Shown piece by piece: positions 24,491 to 35,978 of a stretch of DNA of 64,000 nt. The translations under genes and the position numbers were made by a program. The stretch lies in NCBI GenBank assembly GCA_963682055.1, contig OY821746.1:25796481-25860480 (forward strand), read 5' to 3'. The DNA comes from Primula veris (Eukaryota; Streptophyta; Magnoliopsida; Ericales; Primulaceae). Position 1 is the stretch's first letter, and the number at the start of each line of letters is the position of its first letter. The notes under the pieces are model-generated. The model did no database searches and was not told where the DNA came from. It was given only the letters and a program-made list of their open reading frames with translations.

Positions 24491-25031
24491 TAAATGGTCT
24501 CAAGGATAAACAAACGTTCCCCACTTTTTGTATTTCACATTTGATTGCTTGTAGTGAAACTTCACTATGTACAAACATTAAAACGACATGAATGAAAGAT
24601 CAAGAGAAGATAAATATTAGCAGTTCGAATTTGAGACATAGTAATTAATATTTTCAACACACTCGTAAGTATCAAATATTTGGTGTAGTACATCAACATT
24701 GATTGTTTATATAATGTAAAATATATTAAATACAAAACAAAATGATTCACACATAATAGCTTTTTTGTTGGAAAATGAATGAGAAAAATAGATTAGGTTT
24801 TAAAACTAATCGTCCTAGCTACATGCTAGTATTCAAGAAATTGATATGTGAAAACTGAAAAACTTTAGATGTGAACCAACTTCAAATCTAATCAATTCAA
24901 CATAATGAAATATTGGAAGTCTTCTCTCGAAAAATATTCTAAAAATGATTGAAACCTAAATAACAAAATAATAAATTGATCAAACTGAATAATAACAATT
25001 AAACTACTAAAAATCGTGTCAACATCCTAAC
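24491..25031 (+). repeat. Dispersed repeat unit, copy 2, right part
   Basis: Nearly identical to 36551-37091 and related to 6513-6792 and 9263-10939. No gene. Confidence 0.75.
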
Positions 25032-25430
25032 TGTAATGATCCGACCATTCCGCTGAACCGTCAACGTCCCTTCTACCGATAATATTGTCTATTTAAACTC
25101 AATTTCGTCCTCGTCCGCACAACTTGAAAAACCCTTGTTATAAATGTCATATATGTATTCTCATATATGTTTGTTGTGGCACCGGCGCACACCACTTCAC
25201 TTTACCATGAAATTTCACTCTGGAAATCTGGGTCATCGATTCTTCCCCTCATAGGACATGGGTCGGCTACGTCGTCATTTAACAGTTAACTCGCCCATGA
25301 TAGTCGCCGTTTTAAAATGTCTTGTTGATAAGAAGGATGGTCTCTTTAGATTATATATCATATATATGTGTGTGTGTACTATCATATCTACGAAATGTGG
25401 TACTGACACATTTTCACTTACTTGACTTTA
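25032..25430 (-). mobile_element. 5S-less TRIM relic, deleted
   Basis: Starts TGTAATGATCCGACC. The first LTR is followed by a short internal part (AGGACATG, CGTCGTCATTTAACAG) and then, after GATAGTC, directly by GCCGTTTTAAAATGTC. Copy 3 (37092-37536) has about 127 bp more at this point, which includes the start of the second LTR. The same deletion is present at 57.8 kb. Confidence 0.65.
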
Positions 25431-26171
25431 CCGACAATCATAGTTCTACATACGTTGTTGTTGCTCATAAGGACAACTCCACCATCCAACTCACAAAAGC
25501 TAGAAAACAATGACCTATTCAGAATCATGTGATAAGAACAATTTGAATCCATGATTCACTAATTCCAATTTATGATTTTCTTCGAGCCTATCAAGATAAA
25601 GTTTTCATTACTATCGTCCTTAACCACATTCACATTCGGCTTCCCTTTATATGATTTCCAATGTCCCTTTTGGTAACACAACAAACATTGATCCTTGGTT
25701 ATTTTCCTATATGAACTAGGTTTTGAATTATAACTATTGAGAATGGAGATAAATTGCTGTTGAACTAGGTTTATCAATAACAATTTATCCCCATTCTCAA
25801 TAGTTTCATCTAAATTTTGCAAATCATCCATACATACATGATGGTGCTCGCTTATCGAAAGGATTTGCTCATACTTAAATTAGAAAAGCTTCTTCTTTAT
25901 GTAGCGATGATTCCCTATCCTATTCGTCATATATTTTTCGCTAATTGTCTTCCACAAAGTTTAACCATCCATTTCTTTCAAAACCGAATACTTAAGGTAC
26001 TTAACATAATTGGCTTCTCCTCAAATACAAGATTTAGCCCTCGTTGATTAACCACATCTTAACCTCTCACTGGCGCATGTCGAATGAATTGTTAGTCCCA
26101 TCAACCTTCTCAATTACAAAATTTATGTTTCCAACTAACGTTTCAATCGGAATCGGGCTTTCATACCAAAT
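25430..26171 (-). pseudogene. Ty1/copia gag-protease relic
   Basis: Minus strand. TTTGGTATGAAAGC (26157-26170) is a decayed tRNA-Met primer-binding site. After it come gag-like pieces (FVIEKVDGTNN, then KTISEKYMTN-like and DDLQNLDETIENGDKLLL), then KDQCLLCYQKGHWKS (25650-25700), a CCHC knuckle that has lost its last Cys. About 25525-25555 encodes IMDSNCSYHM, a copia protease core in which DSG is DSN, followed by GGVVLMSNNNVC. The protease is cut by the TRIM. Several stops and frameshifts. Confidence 0.7.
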
Positions 26172-26399
26172 TGTTGGGCGGAAGCTCAAACAAACGGTAG
26201 AAACACGAAGTGTATACTTTAAATAGAATACCCAACAAAAGAACCACACATGAACAAGAAATAAAAAACACAAATAATTACGTGGTTTTCTAGGATTAAA
26301 ATTTGTAACCCTGGTGTAGTTTAGGAAGAAAGGGTGATATTGTATTAATAGTTGATGAAATTAAAATAGCGAACCTCAATGAGAAGTTTGCCTTTATTA

Positions 26400-26560
26400 A
26401 GGGTGTTCTCGGTTCGGTTCGATTCATATTTTGAGAAAAACATGAACCAAACCAATTAAAATTGATCGGTTCTGTTCGGTTCGGTTTTGGCCAAAATAAT
26501 TATCGAAACTCGGTTTGGTTTGGTTCGGTTTGTTTCGGTCGGTTTGAGTTTTAATCGAAG
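26400..26560. repeat. GGTTCGGTT-rich inverted repeat
   Basis: Multiple GGTTCGGTT and GGTTTGGTT units plus the reverse form GAACCAAACCAATT. This simple motif is common in plant genomes, often at the ends of small DNA elements; no boundaries or target duplication could be fixed. Confidence 0.5.
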
Positions 26561-27810
26561 AAAACACAAAATGAAATTTAAAACTACGTTGAAAAGACTC
26601 CGAATTATCTTTATTTCTAGAAATTAAATAAATTTTATTTATGAGTTAAATGAATTAAAGTTCTAGTAGTTATATTAGATGTTCTTTTTGGTAACTTTAA
26701 CTTTACTAAAATAATATAAAACTTATTTAAAAAAAAACGAAATTATGCAATTGATAATATACTAAAATTGTTATTTCAATAGATGATGTTAAGAAATAAT
26801 AATCAATATTTCCTTTTTACAAGATTGTTTTTTCCATAGACATCATGTATGTTATGTAAGTATCATAATTTATAGATTTCTAGTTTTCAATATAAGAAAC
26901 TAGTAAAAAAATGTTTTAAAAAAAAGAGTACTACTTAAATTTAAAATCAACTTTGTTATTTTAAAAAAATGTTAAAAAGATAAGTGATCAATATTTATCG
27001 ACTATAAAATTTATAATGCCAATGTATCTCATTTAATACTATAGTTTTTGCTTGTGTAAATAAAAGTAAATGATAAAATAATCTAATAAAAAAAACCTAT
27101 TTTTAAATAAGTTATTTCATCATTCTTACTATATTATGTATTAGTTACAACGCCCTATTACTAAATAAGTTAATAGTGATCTCTTGTTGCATTTACTAGT
27201 AGTGTTGCTCTCAAAAATACAATTATAGCGTTCTAGTAACACATTTAAAATTCTATCCTTATTATTAGTAGTAAAAATGTAAATATACAAGTATTAAAGA
27301 ATAAACTAACATAAAATAAAAATGTTTCCATCTATTCTATTATTAAATATGAATCATTAATATCTTTACACAAGTATTCAAGTAAGTCAAATTATGTAGT
27401 AATTCTATAAATATTTATATTTTTGGTGATACATTAGTTTTAAAACTAAGTTTTAGGCCTCAATAAATAGTATTTTGAGATTACAATATTCATAAAAGTG
27501 TTAGATATTTTCTTGGCCCCGGTTAAAATTAGATATAGATTTTACTATATTTGGGTTTATATGATACTAGTTATGGGTCTTTTAGTACTTTAGCCCAAAC
27601 AGTTATGGACCATCGGACAAGGTGGATTGATCTACCATTTTGGGTTAAATTTTCTCAGAATTCGAGCACATGATGTAAATGAGAAGTCTAGACCTATGTC
27701 TTATCTTTCCAGATATATAAAATTCAAATAATTTGGATTTATATGTGAATATTTTTGACTATTTTAGTGACATAACATCATAAACATCCACAACATAATG
27801 GGTCACTTTC

Positions 27811-27947
27811 ATGGAAATTTTGAGCCGCCTAGTTTTAAAATTAGGAAATGTGTAAAACATTAAACTTTTAGATCTGTGTATGGAAATTTGAGCCGCCTAT
27901 CTTTAGAATTAGGAAATGTGTAAAACATGAAACTTCTAGATCTGTCT
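27811..27947. repeat. Tandem duplication of about 69 bp
   Basis: Two adjacent copies of ATGGAAATTTTGAGCCGCCT followed by TTAGGAAATGTGTAAAACAT and TAGATCTGT, differing by a few bases. Also present at 60351-60487. Confidence 0.9.
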
Positions 27948-29257
27948 ATTATCGGTCTAGACGTCAAAAGGGTACTAAACTAATAATTTTTTTAAAAGGT
28001 TACCAACCTCCAATTAATTCGTGTTTACTAGAGGTGGATAAGTGATTATATGTGTCTTCCTTATAAAATGTGCTGAAAATATCGGGACACCTGTCCACTA
28101 AGAACTTTACAACGAATTCACTAGGTGTCCAAATTGTGCATGAATGTATTTTTTATTAGCATGTACCATATTCAAATATTTTAATTTGCTTTTGGTACCC
28201 TCTAGCTAAATATAAAAAGAGTCCAAATTATTATTTTTGTCATTAACCCAAAATACACTTCCTCTCTCTAGAAATTAGCTCCCAAAACACTCCAACACCG
28301 TTCCGACAAACTCTACCGTTGCAACAACTTTTTGACCGGAGTTTGGTCGGGGAAGGCGATCCGCGATCCACTCTCTGCACATGTATCTCTCTTTCTATAT
28401 AGTAGGGCGAAATAGTGGAGTACCAAATATTGTACTTTGTACTTTTACACTTTCGTACACATAAAAAGGTAATGATTTTTCCATAGAGTATAGTTCTACC
28501 CAGAAGTGTTAAAACGTCGAAAAGTGTTATATCTCGTGTTCATTTTTTATTTACGTTTTCAATACTTAATATATTATTGAGCTATTTAGCGTCGTTTTAT
28601 AACAATATTATCCTTTATTCATTAACGTTGAACTTTGATCAAACGAATTGGGAGTATTTCCTTTTCCTTTAACATACCGCGTATGCATGTGCCACGTGAT
28701 ATCTCTTTAGATTTCAAATATTGCACTTCAGGTCTTTTAGCTTTTCTCAATTTGCCACTTGATATTCTGTAATAAACGAAGCATCGACTTCAAACGTGAT
28801 TTTAGGCATTTTGTCGTCAGTTTATCTCAAAACTCAGAACAAGAAACGAAACTTGTAAATCTTCTCTAGTGTTTACAACACTTTTATCACAACTCATAAA
28901 TACAACTACGAAAAATTACGTTCAGTTTTCTCACAAGTTTTATTAAAGTGTTCAGCACTGAAAAGAAAAATATATACTCCCAGTATAATTTTCTCTCACT
29001 CACTCTTGTATTTCACTCCGTCAGTTGGTGTGATTGGGAACCTATGCCATGTCTTCAATTATAAAATAATAAATATGGGACATGTGAAGATGTCAAATCA
29101 AACTCAAAGAGCTTGGCCGGCTCAACACATTTACAATGTGTAATATAGTACTACTGCCATTAAACGCATTGTCCTTTTACAAAAAAGTTTGTCAATTTCG
29201 TGCATTTAATTTAGTATGAGCTTTTATTTTTATACTATATTTTTTTCTGAAAAAACA

Positions 29258-29456
29258 CACAAACCGTAGAAAAAATCTACGGTTTGCAGTGATTATATAC
29301 AAACCGTAGATTAAATCTACGGTCTGCATAAAAACACAGCAAACCGTAGATTTAATCTACGGTTTGCAGTGATTTTATGCAGACCGTAGATTTAATCTAC
29401 GGTTTGCAGTTAATCACTGTAAACCGTAGATTAAATCTACAGTTTGCAGCGTTTTT
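29258..29456. repeat. Palindromic terminal repeats of the MULE, left
   Basis: Five near-perfect palindromes of the form AAACCGTAGATTTAATCTAC plus GGTTT, spaced about 40 bp apart by variable linkers (CAGTGATTATATA, CATAAAAACACAG). Each could form a small hairpin. Two more lie in the right terminus (31668-31740) and a decayed one at about 29880-29915. Confidence 0.9.
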
Positions 29457-30116
29457 TCATAAAAAAAAGTTACATAAAATAAATTTAGTCAATTTTAACA
29501 ATTAAAATTAAAATACTGAATATTTTTTTCAAATTAAACATGATTTTTTTAATAAAAAAACTTAATGCCTTATTCTTAAAATTTGACATAAAATAAATTA
29601 CCAAAATTCTAACAATCTCTCAAAATAAACACAAAATTTACACAAATTTACACAAAAAAAGTTGATTTGATAAATTTTATATTTTTAGTTCATGTTATCT
29701 TTTTGTCAAGTGTATAAGTTGAGATTTATTGAAACATTAACTAAATCGTCAATTTTTGTGAAGTATTTTTGGTTTGTTTTTGGTTTGAAATATATAATCA
29801 TAAATTATATAAATTTCATAAAAAAAATTAACTCAATATGCAAACATGAACTAAATTTCAACAAACATATTTTTTACACTACAAACCGTATATTACTTTT
29901 ACGGCTTGTAGTGTTTTTTTTTAACGGGTTGGTTATTTTAGAAATTACCCAAGAAAAAAGATGTGCAAGGAGGGTCTTGGCCAGAAACAAGTTTAACTAA
30001 GAGAATAAATGGTTATTTAGTTAAAATGAGTTATAAAAAAGATAGATATTAAATTATTTATTCACATTCTGACAAGACATTCAAGACAGGGTTTTTCAGA
30101 GACAGAGATATATTTA

Positions 30117-30117
<1 letters not shown>

Positions 30118-30160
<43 letters not shown>
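30118..30160. repeat. (AT)n microsatellite
   Basis: About 42 bp of AT repeats inside the MULE. The duplicate at 62645-62694 is about 50 bp, so this tract has changed length since the segmental duplication. Confidence 0.95.
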
Positions 30161-30163
<3 letters not shown>

Positions 30164-30493
30164 ATAATATAGATAGATATGAATAGTTTTTTATGGGACT
30201 GATATAACTTGTATAACGCAATATGAAACATTAATTAAATCGTTAATTTGTTGTCAATCGTCAATTTTATTGAATGAAACAATCATAAATTATATAATTT
30301 TCATAAAAGAAATTAACTCAATATGCAAACATTAACTAAATTTCATAAAACATATTTATTAAACATGATCATATAAATTTACAACAATTTGGAAAAAAGA
30401 GTTATTTACATAAAATAAAAATAAAAATAAAAAACTAATTACAACAACTTCAAAAAAGGAGTAATTTACATAAAATTAAAAATAAAAAACTGA

Positions 30494-31663
30494 TTATGGT
30501 GATAGGTCTATAACATCTTCTTCAGTTGCAATTTGCTTTCCCGATTGCCTTTCCAGCGCCATATATAACTTGAAATTTGGTCGAAAAAGTTCCTTCCATG
30601 GCGCAGCTGCCTCAGTGCGTGTTTGTTTCCACTGTGATATAATACTTGCCATTGGGAAGATCCCTTCTTTAGGAATAACCTAAGCATAGTGACAACTGTT
30701 GACGAACACCATTACAGTCGGGATGTAATATGTCGTTTCCTGAGGCGGATCAGTATAAAGAGGTAAAAAAGTGGCGTTCCATACTTGTACCCCTCCATTT
30801 TTATTTTGCCATAAGGACAACAATACAATTGGCATATTGTAATGAGAAGCAATTAAAAAACCATAAAACGGAAATCTCATCCATTTGTCAAAAGGGGCGG
30901 GATTTGTAGCATGATAAAAATTTAAACTTGATAAAATATAATCATACCGGTAACCTTCAAATTCAAGATTCTCAAACATTTCATAATAAACACCTTTCAT
31001 TTGCTGCAGCTCTTGAAACAACTCACATCTTACCGCGTACCAATCATCTTCTCCATGCTCTTTACCCGTCGCATTTGCAAGTATCCGGAACCCACAGTTA
31101 CCATCCCCACGCACATCATAAACCGTTTCGATGTAACTATGTAACATGACCCATATTTGGTCACTGTACAGGAATGTTTGCCTATTGGGGGTGGGTTTAA
31201 GGTTCTGGTTTCGCGGCCTCCTAGTTGGGTTTACCCTTACCTCCGGTGTTTCATCCGCCTTACCTTTGCCCTTGTCTCTACTAGCACCAGCACTCTGTTC
31301 CTCCACAAACTCCCATCCCGACTTATCTATCTTACTAGAATTGTCTCACTTTCTAGGTCTCCCCCTATTTTGTCTCATTTCGGGGTCATTCATGGATGTT
31401 CTAGATGGTACGGTTATCTCTCGGAGTTGTGTTTTCATACGCCGTTTTTCAACATTAGTTTTGCTAGCATAAACACTTTTAAACTCTTCTAGATCACCCT
31501 CTACCCCATAATCATCGGTGTTACCATTATCATCAATTACGTCTAATTTTTTCCAGAATGGATGAATATATTCTAGAGGAAGAGGCTTCCCGAATAAAAT
31601 ATGTTCACTCATAATATGATGACAAAGTAACCCGTGAGACAATTTGAAACCGCAAGAACAATT
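30494..31663 (-). pseudogene. MULE/FAR1-type SWIM finger plus OTU protease, truncated
   Basis: One minus-strand frame runs from the right terminal repeat to TAA at 30494-30496, with internal stops TGA (31346-31348) and TAG (30680-30682). It begins with CSCGFKLSHGLLCHH, a CxCx9CxH SWIM zinc finger, then PLPLEYIHPFWKKL and a GRPRK hook, the C-terminal end typical of MULE/FAR1-like transposases. It continues into an OTU cysteine protease: the Asp and catalytic Cys of DVRGDGNCGFR, and the His of FVNSCHYA just before the TAG. About 61 codons follow to the TAA. The DDE core and N-terminus are absent because the terminal repeat abuts the SWIM coding. In plants, SWIM plus OTU fusions occur in transposon-derived proteins; here function is unlikely. 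Confidence 0.75.
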
Positions 31664-31667
31664 TGAC

Positions 31668-31777
31668 TGTAAACCGTAGATTAAATCTACGGTTTACAGT
31701 AAATCACTGTAAACCGTAGATTTTTTCTACGGTTTGTACGTTTTTTCAGAAAAAATATAGTATAAAAATCCAAGCTC
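31668..31777. repeat. MULE right terminal inverted repeat
   Basis: Reverse complement of the left terminus, with two ACCGTAGATT-type palindromes, ending AATCCAAGCTC. Confidence 0.8.
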
Positions 31778-31989
31778 ATTTGATATACATACATTGGTTT
31801 TAGATGCGTGAGATTTGACCATATAAATCTACTGCCCTACCTTTAACATGACATGAAACCAATAACTTGTAACATAACATTAACTGAAATTTATTTAAAA
31901 CTACTTGGAAAAGGTAGATATGGGGAAAAAGTATTGACATGTGTGATCCATGTGGATAATACTATTGCTGATTCATGAGCTCCTACTGC

Positions 31990-31997
31990 TATAAATA
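31990..31997 (+). promoter_or_regulatory. TATA box of the O-methyltransferase gene
   Basis: TATAAATA lies 64 bp before the ATG at 32061, leaving a leader of about 35 bases if transcription starts about 30 bp downstream. The gene-proximal promoter begins only about 200 bp from the end of the MULE (31786). Confidence 0.7.
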
Positions 31998-32837
31998 GGC
32001 ATCTCTAGCGAGCTTGGAACATAGACTTCTAAAATATTAATCCAGCAAATTAAAATTAAGATGGATTTAGCGAATATTGGGAAGGAGAGTGAGATACTTT
32101 ATTCTCAAGCTCACATCTGGAATTGCATTTTCAACTTCATAAACTCGGCTTCTCTTAAATGGGCGGTACAACTGGGTATACCCGACATTGTCCACAAACA
32201 TGGAAAACCGATCACTCTTTCAGAGCTCAACGCTTGTCTCCCTATCAATCAAGCGAAAGCTCAAAATATTCTCCGTCTAATGAACCTCCTAGTTCACTTT
32301 GGATTTTTCACCAAGGAAAGAGTCCTTGTTGAGAATAAACTAGAGGAAGATGGATATCTTCTCGCTCCTGCCTCTCGTCTACTCCTTGAAGACGAACCCC
32401 TGAATGTTAGACCATTTTTGTTAACCATACTTGATCCGGTTTTGACTAAACCGTGTGACTATGTGAGTGAATGGTTTCAAAATGAGGATCTAACACCGTT
32501 CAATACGGCTCATGGAAAGGGGATTTGGGAATATGGTGCAGAAGAATCGAGGTTTGGAGGTCTTTTCAACGATGCTATGGCTAGTGATGCTCGGCTTGTG
32601 ATAAGTGTGGTGCTTAAAAAGTGTAGGGATGTTTTCATGGGGATGAATTCGTTGGTCGATGTGGGTGGTGGTACAGGAACTGTTGCGAAAAGCATTGCCG
32701 ATGCTTTTCCGGAACTAAAGTGCACTGTTTTCGACCTTCCACATGTCGTAAGTGGCTTAGAAGGTAGCAATAACTTGAGATTTGTTGGAGGTGACATGTT
32801 TGTGGAGATCCCACCCTCAGATGCTGTCATGCTAAAG

Positions 32838-34568
32838 GTAAGTAAAGCCACGCATACTAATCACCTAACTAAATATATTCAAGATTATTAGCTTGTATCA
32901 GTATACAAATTTGTGATCCAGTTTAGGAACTTAGATCAGTAGTTTTCTTCATGATCACCGATTCGCTCAAACAACAATCTTAAATCAGTATGTCTCACAA
33001 AGTACATACTGGATTAATAATTTGCAAAAATTATTTGTAATTTCCAGTTATAATTTGGGGGATTATTTTTTCATTGTTCTTTAGCAAATAATATATAAGG
33101 GACGTGGATTTCACAAGTTGACGTCCTACATGTCATTCCATTGTCTACTTCTTTTATTGTTACAAAAAAACAACTCACTTTAAAACAGTCACGCAAAACC
33201 CGCACTTTATATCTGCGGGTCCCACATGTCAATTAACTTGATCCAAATTCAACTATTGATCTAATTTCAAATTTTCGAGGTTATCGACCCGATAACCTTA
33301 TAAGAAATAGAAAGTTCCTTTTATAGGATTGCAAAAATACAAAAAAAAAAAATGTTTTATTATATAATTATTTTATTTGACTCTACAATAATAAAATTCT
33401 TGATTTGAAGATACATATAACTTTTCTAATGTTTAATTTGACGATTTATCGAGAAAAACTCTATATAAGTGTATAAGTTTTTCATTTCAATCATTAAACC
33501 AGAATTCCGATTTATTTTATCGTATCACTATCTCTCTTGATAATTCTTTATTTGTGAACATGAATGATTTTGATTTTTGTTAGAACATACAAGAATGATT
33601 TTATATTTGGAGAAAATATACAACCCTAAAAATGACGGCCACCATCTCCAAATTTTCTTAATAGTTGTTTCTTCTCAAATTAACATCATTCAATTTGTAC
33701 AATCAATTAAGTAAGTATTTATTTTTCATTATTAGCTTAAATTTTTGTTCATAGATCGATTCATGAATGATTTTAGTTTTTATTTATTAATAAATTAAAA
33801 TATTTTTGGGGCTTAATTTAGTAAATCTATGAGAAATATTAGGTTGTTCACAATTAAAGAATTAGCTAGATAGATACTAGTGATACGATATCCGAGTTTT
33901 GGTTTAATATTTGAAATGAAAAACGTTTACACTTACGTAGAGTTTTTCTCGATAAATTTTCAAATCAAATAGTAAAAAAATCTTTGTATGGTCAAATCAA
34001 AAAATTTACTATTGTAGAGTCAAATTAAATAATTATATAATAAAAACAAATCTTTTTTTGTATTTTTTCAATCGTATAAAAAAAATTCTATTTCTTATAA
34101 GGTTATCGGGGTTAATACCCTCAAAATTTTGAAAATATAATAATAATTCAATTTGGATGGAGTTAATTGACACGTAGGTACATATGAGGTGCGGTTCTTG
34201 TGTGCATGTCTGTTTTTAAATGAATGGGTTTTTTGTGACATTGAAAAAAAAGAAATAACTAGGACGTTATGATTGGTGGAAGCTAGACTTTTCAGTAGTG
34301 TGATTTACACATTCATAACTTCACATTGGCAAGCAAGGTGTTTGTTCCAATTAATTGAGAGCCTAAAATTCTAGCTCATTATTATCAATGTTTGATCCCT
34401 GTTGTCCGTAAATCAACCTACAAAAGTAAGAGTTATTAATAAAATAAAATAAAATTTTCACATTGGCGAACTGGGAGTCTGGGCTAAACTTCATGTTGAC
34501 ATTCTGTTAAAGGCGGGGTAAAAATATTAAAAAACTGTCTCATATATCTTTGTTAAATTGATATGCAG
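32838..34568 (+). other. OMT intron
   Basis: A 1731-bp AT-rich GT-AG intron, at the position common in this family (just before the WILHDW motif). It holds a foldback element, described separately, and otherwise no genes. Confidence 0.85.
33121..34267. mobile_element. Foldback (long inverted repeat) element in OMT intron
   Basis: The arms 33121-33535 and 33865-34267 are reverse complements with an estimated 75-85 percent match. Examples are ACGTCCTA at both outer ends, GATAACCTTATAAGAAATAG, AATTTGACTCTACAATA and TATCGAGAAAAACTC. The central spacer is about 330 bp. No transposase and no convincing target duplication. Transcribed as intron, it could fold into a long hairpin. Confidence 0.7.
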
Positions 34569-34987
34569 TGGATATTGCACGATTGGAGCGACGAGGAGAG
34601 TGTGAAAATATTAAAGAAATGCAAAGAAGCAATCCCGAGTAAAGAAAAAGGAGGGAAAGTAATTATCATAGACATGACGGTAGACAACAAAAAAGGCAGT
34701 GATGCCGAGTTTACTGAGACGCAACTCTTGGTTGACATGATGGTGATGACTTTATACACCGGAAAATAGAGAAACGAGACGGAATGGGCAAAACTATTTT
34801 CAGACGCAGGATTTAGCGACTATAAGATCACCCCAGTTTTAGGCTTGAGGTCTCTCATAGAGGTCTATCCTTGACAAGATCAAGATACTCAATTTCCTTT
34901 CAGAATTGAATTAACGCTTTGTGTGTTTCAAGTTTATATATTTACTTTTTATTGCATTGTAATGGGTATATTGGACTATCCTAATTA

Positions 34988-34993
34988 AATAAA
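34988..34993 (+). terminator. Poly(A) signal of the OMT gene
   Basis: AATAAA lies 114 bp after the family-typical stop, in T-rich sequence. Confidence 0.65.
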
Positions 34994-35261
34994 GTTTTCA
35001 TTCCTGTTTTTTCATGTTGGTTTTTAAAGGTATAATATGCGTATCAATCATTATTTAATTAACCTTTTATACGAAATTTTAGTAATATGTCCTCATTTAT
35101 GAATTGGTAATGTAATTGACAAATATTGTGTAATTTAGTGTATTAAATCGCTAAAGCGTCGCTGAATCGCGTAAGTACCACTTACGTAAGCAATACTGCG
35201 AGCTATATAAATTAATACCAAGACGTGTTTCAGAGTATTGACGCGCAAAAAACGAGTTTTG

Positions 35262-35978
35262 TGGGCTTTCCCTGAAACTCAACAATGTTTCTCTACGCCT
35301 TGAGCTAAAGCGAGCTATAAATCGCCTAAAGACGGATTTTTTAAAAACATTGTTGTATATCACTATAATGCTATTTTGTTTCTCGGTTATTGAAACCCAA
35401 TCCGATTAATGCTTGGTCACCAAGTCAGTCTTGGGTAAGAAATATTCTTGTTCGTATCTTGTTTCCAGTTAATGATAATGAATAGATATGTTACTAGCAA
35501 GTAGACAATTCTATTTGGAGTATGATTTATATGTAATCTTGTATACTGGAGTGATTATAACAATTACACAAGGCTAGATGCGATTGTTAATTAATTTATT
35601 TCTCATAGTTTGTTTTCTCCAAATTAATTTTTACGATATACTATAATGATTTTCTCAATATGATGCATATACAAGAACTGTTGTTTATCATCTTTGTTAG
35701 CCAAGTAGGAACTATGAAACAATATCCCAGGGATATATTTGCAATGTCAACAACTGGCAAGTTCAGCAGATTATATATGCCGCCACTTTCGGCTTGGTCA
35801 TAATACATAGTAACTTCTATTTAGAGAAAATCGGAGCGATTCCAATTCTACATGAACATGAAGATCACTTGTGCATTCAGTACACACAATAAATGCTGCT
35901 TGTAGTAGGAAAAAAGGCATATCTCTTTATCGTGAGACATTCCCGTCACTGAGATGTAATTGGTGGTGATGGTTAAAT
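35262..35978 (+). repeat. Dispersed repeat unit, copy 3, left part
   Basis: An uninterrupted version of the unit, lacking both insertions of copy 1. It serves as empty site for the hAT-like element (about 35350) and the MULE-like element (about 35564). Confidence 0.8.

Larger units (their letters stand above)
26290..29208. other. AT-rich interval without recognisable genes
   Basis: No coding region supported. It contains GGTTCGGTT-type repeats (26400-26560), a tandem duplication (27811-27947), and a pyrimidine-rich leader-like stretch near 28260-28400 (CCTCTCTCTAGAAATTAG) whose origin is unknown. A CACGTG-type box (GCCACGTGATATC) lies at about 28691. Confidence 0.6.
25209..31465 (+). repeat. 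Segmental duplication, copy A
   Basis: About 6.26 kb repeated in the same orientation at 57740-64000 (offset about 32.53 kb), with only scattered substitutions and microsatellite length changes. It includes the TRIM and copia relics, the AT-rich interval and most of the MULE with its SWIM-OTU pseudogene. Copy C runs to the end of the window. Confidence 0.95.
29218..31777 (-). mobile_element. MULE carrying a SWIM-OTU gene tail
   Basis: A 2560-bp element has long inverted termini. The left end GAGCTTTTATTTTTATAC and the reverse complement of the right end GAGCTTGGATTTTTATAC continue in parallel through TTTTTCTGAAAAAAC into ACAAACCGTAG. The flanks ATTTAGTAT (29209-29217) and ATTTGATAT (31778-31786) are a 7-of-9 target duplication. 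Inside is the C-terminal part of a transposase-like gene on the minus strand. A second copy starts at 61758. Confidence 0.75.
32061..34874 (+). pseudogene. Plant class II O-methyltransferase, COMT-like, with premature stop
   Basis: Two exons, 32061-32837 and 34569-34874, flank a GT-AG intron (donor AAG/GTAAGT, acceptor TATGCAG). They would give about 360 residues, the usual family length, splicing in phase 0. Residues about 20-80 are the dimerisation domain. LVDVGGGTG (about 196-204) is SAM motif I and FDLPHVV (about 223) follows. WILHDW (260-265) carries the presumed catalytic His263. Codon 326 is TAG (34767-34769) where relatives have Glu in GKERNE. After it the frame stays open and family-like ([18 protein letters not shown]) to TGA at 34872-34874. 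Such enzymes transfer a methyl group from SAM to phenolic hydroxyls in the cytosol; the substrate cannot be told (resveratrol/isoflavone OMT-like sequence style). Likely a recent loss-of-function allele or pseudogene; a sequencing error is possible. Confidence 0.85.

Noticed and set aside
29692..30000. 102-codon ORF inside the MULE
   Set aside because: AT-rich, no domain; its duplicate at 62232 is cut to 82 codons by a 1-bp change, so not conserved.
32510..32851. Minus-strand ORF opposite OMT exon 1
   Set aside because: Shadow of the real exon; no domain or independent start.
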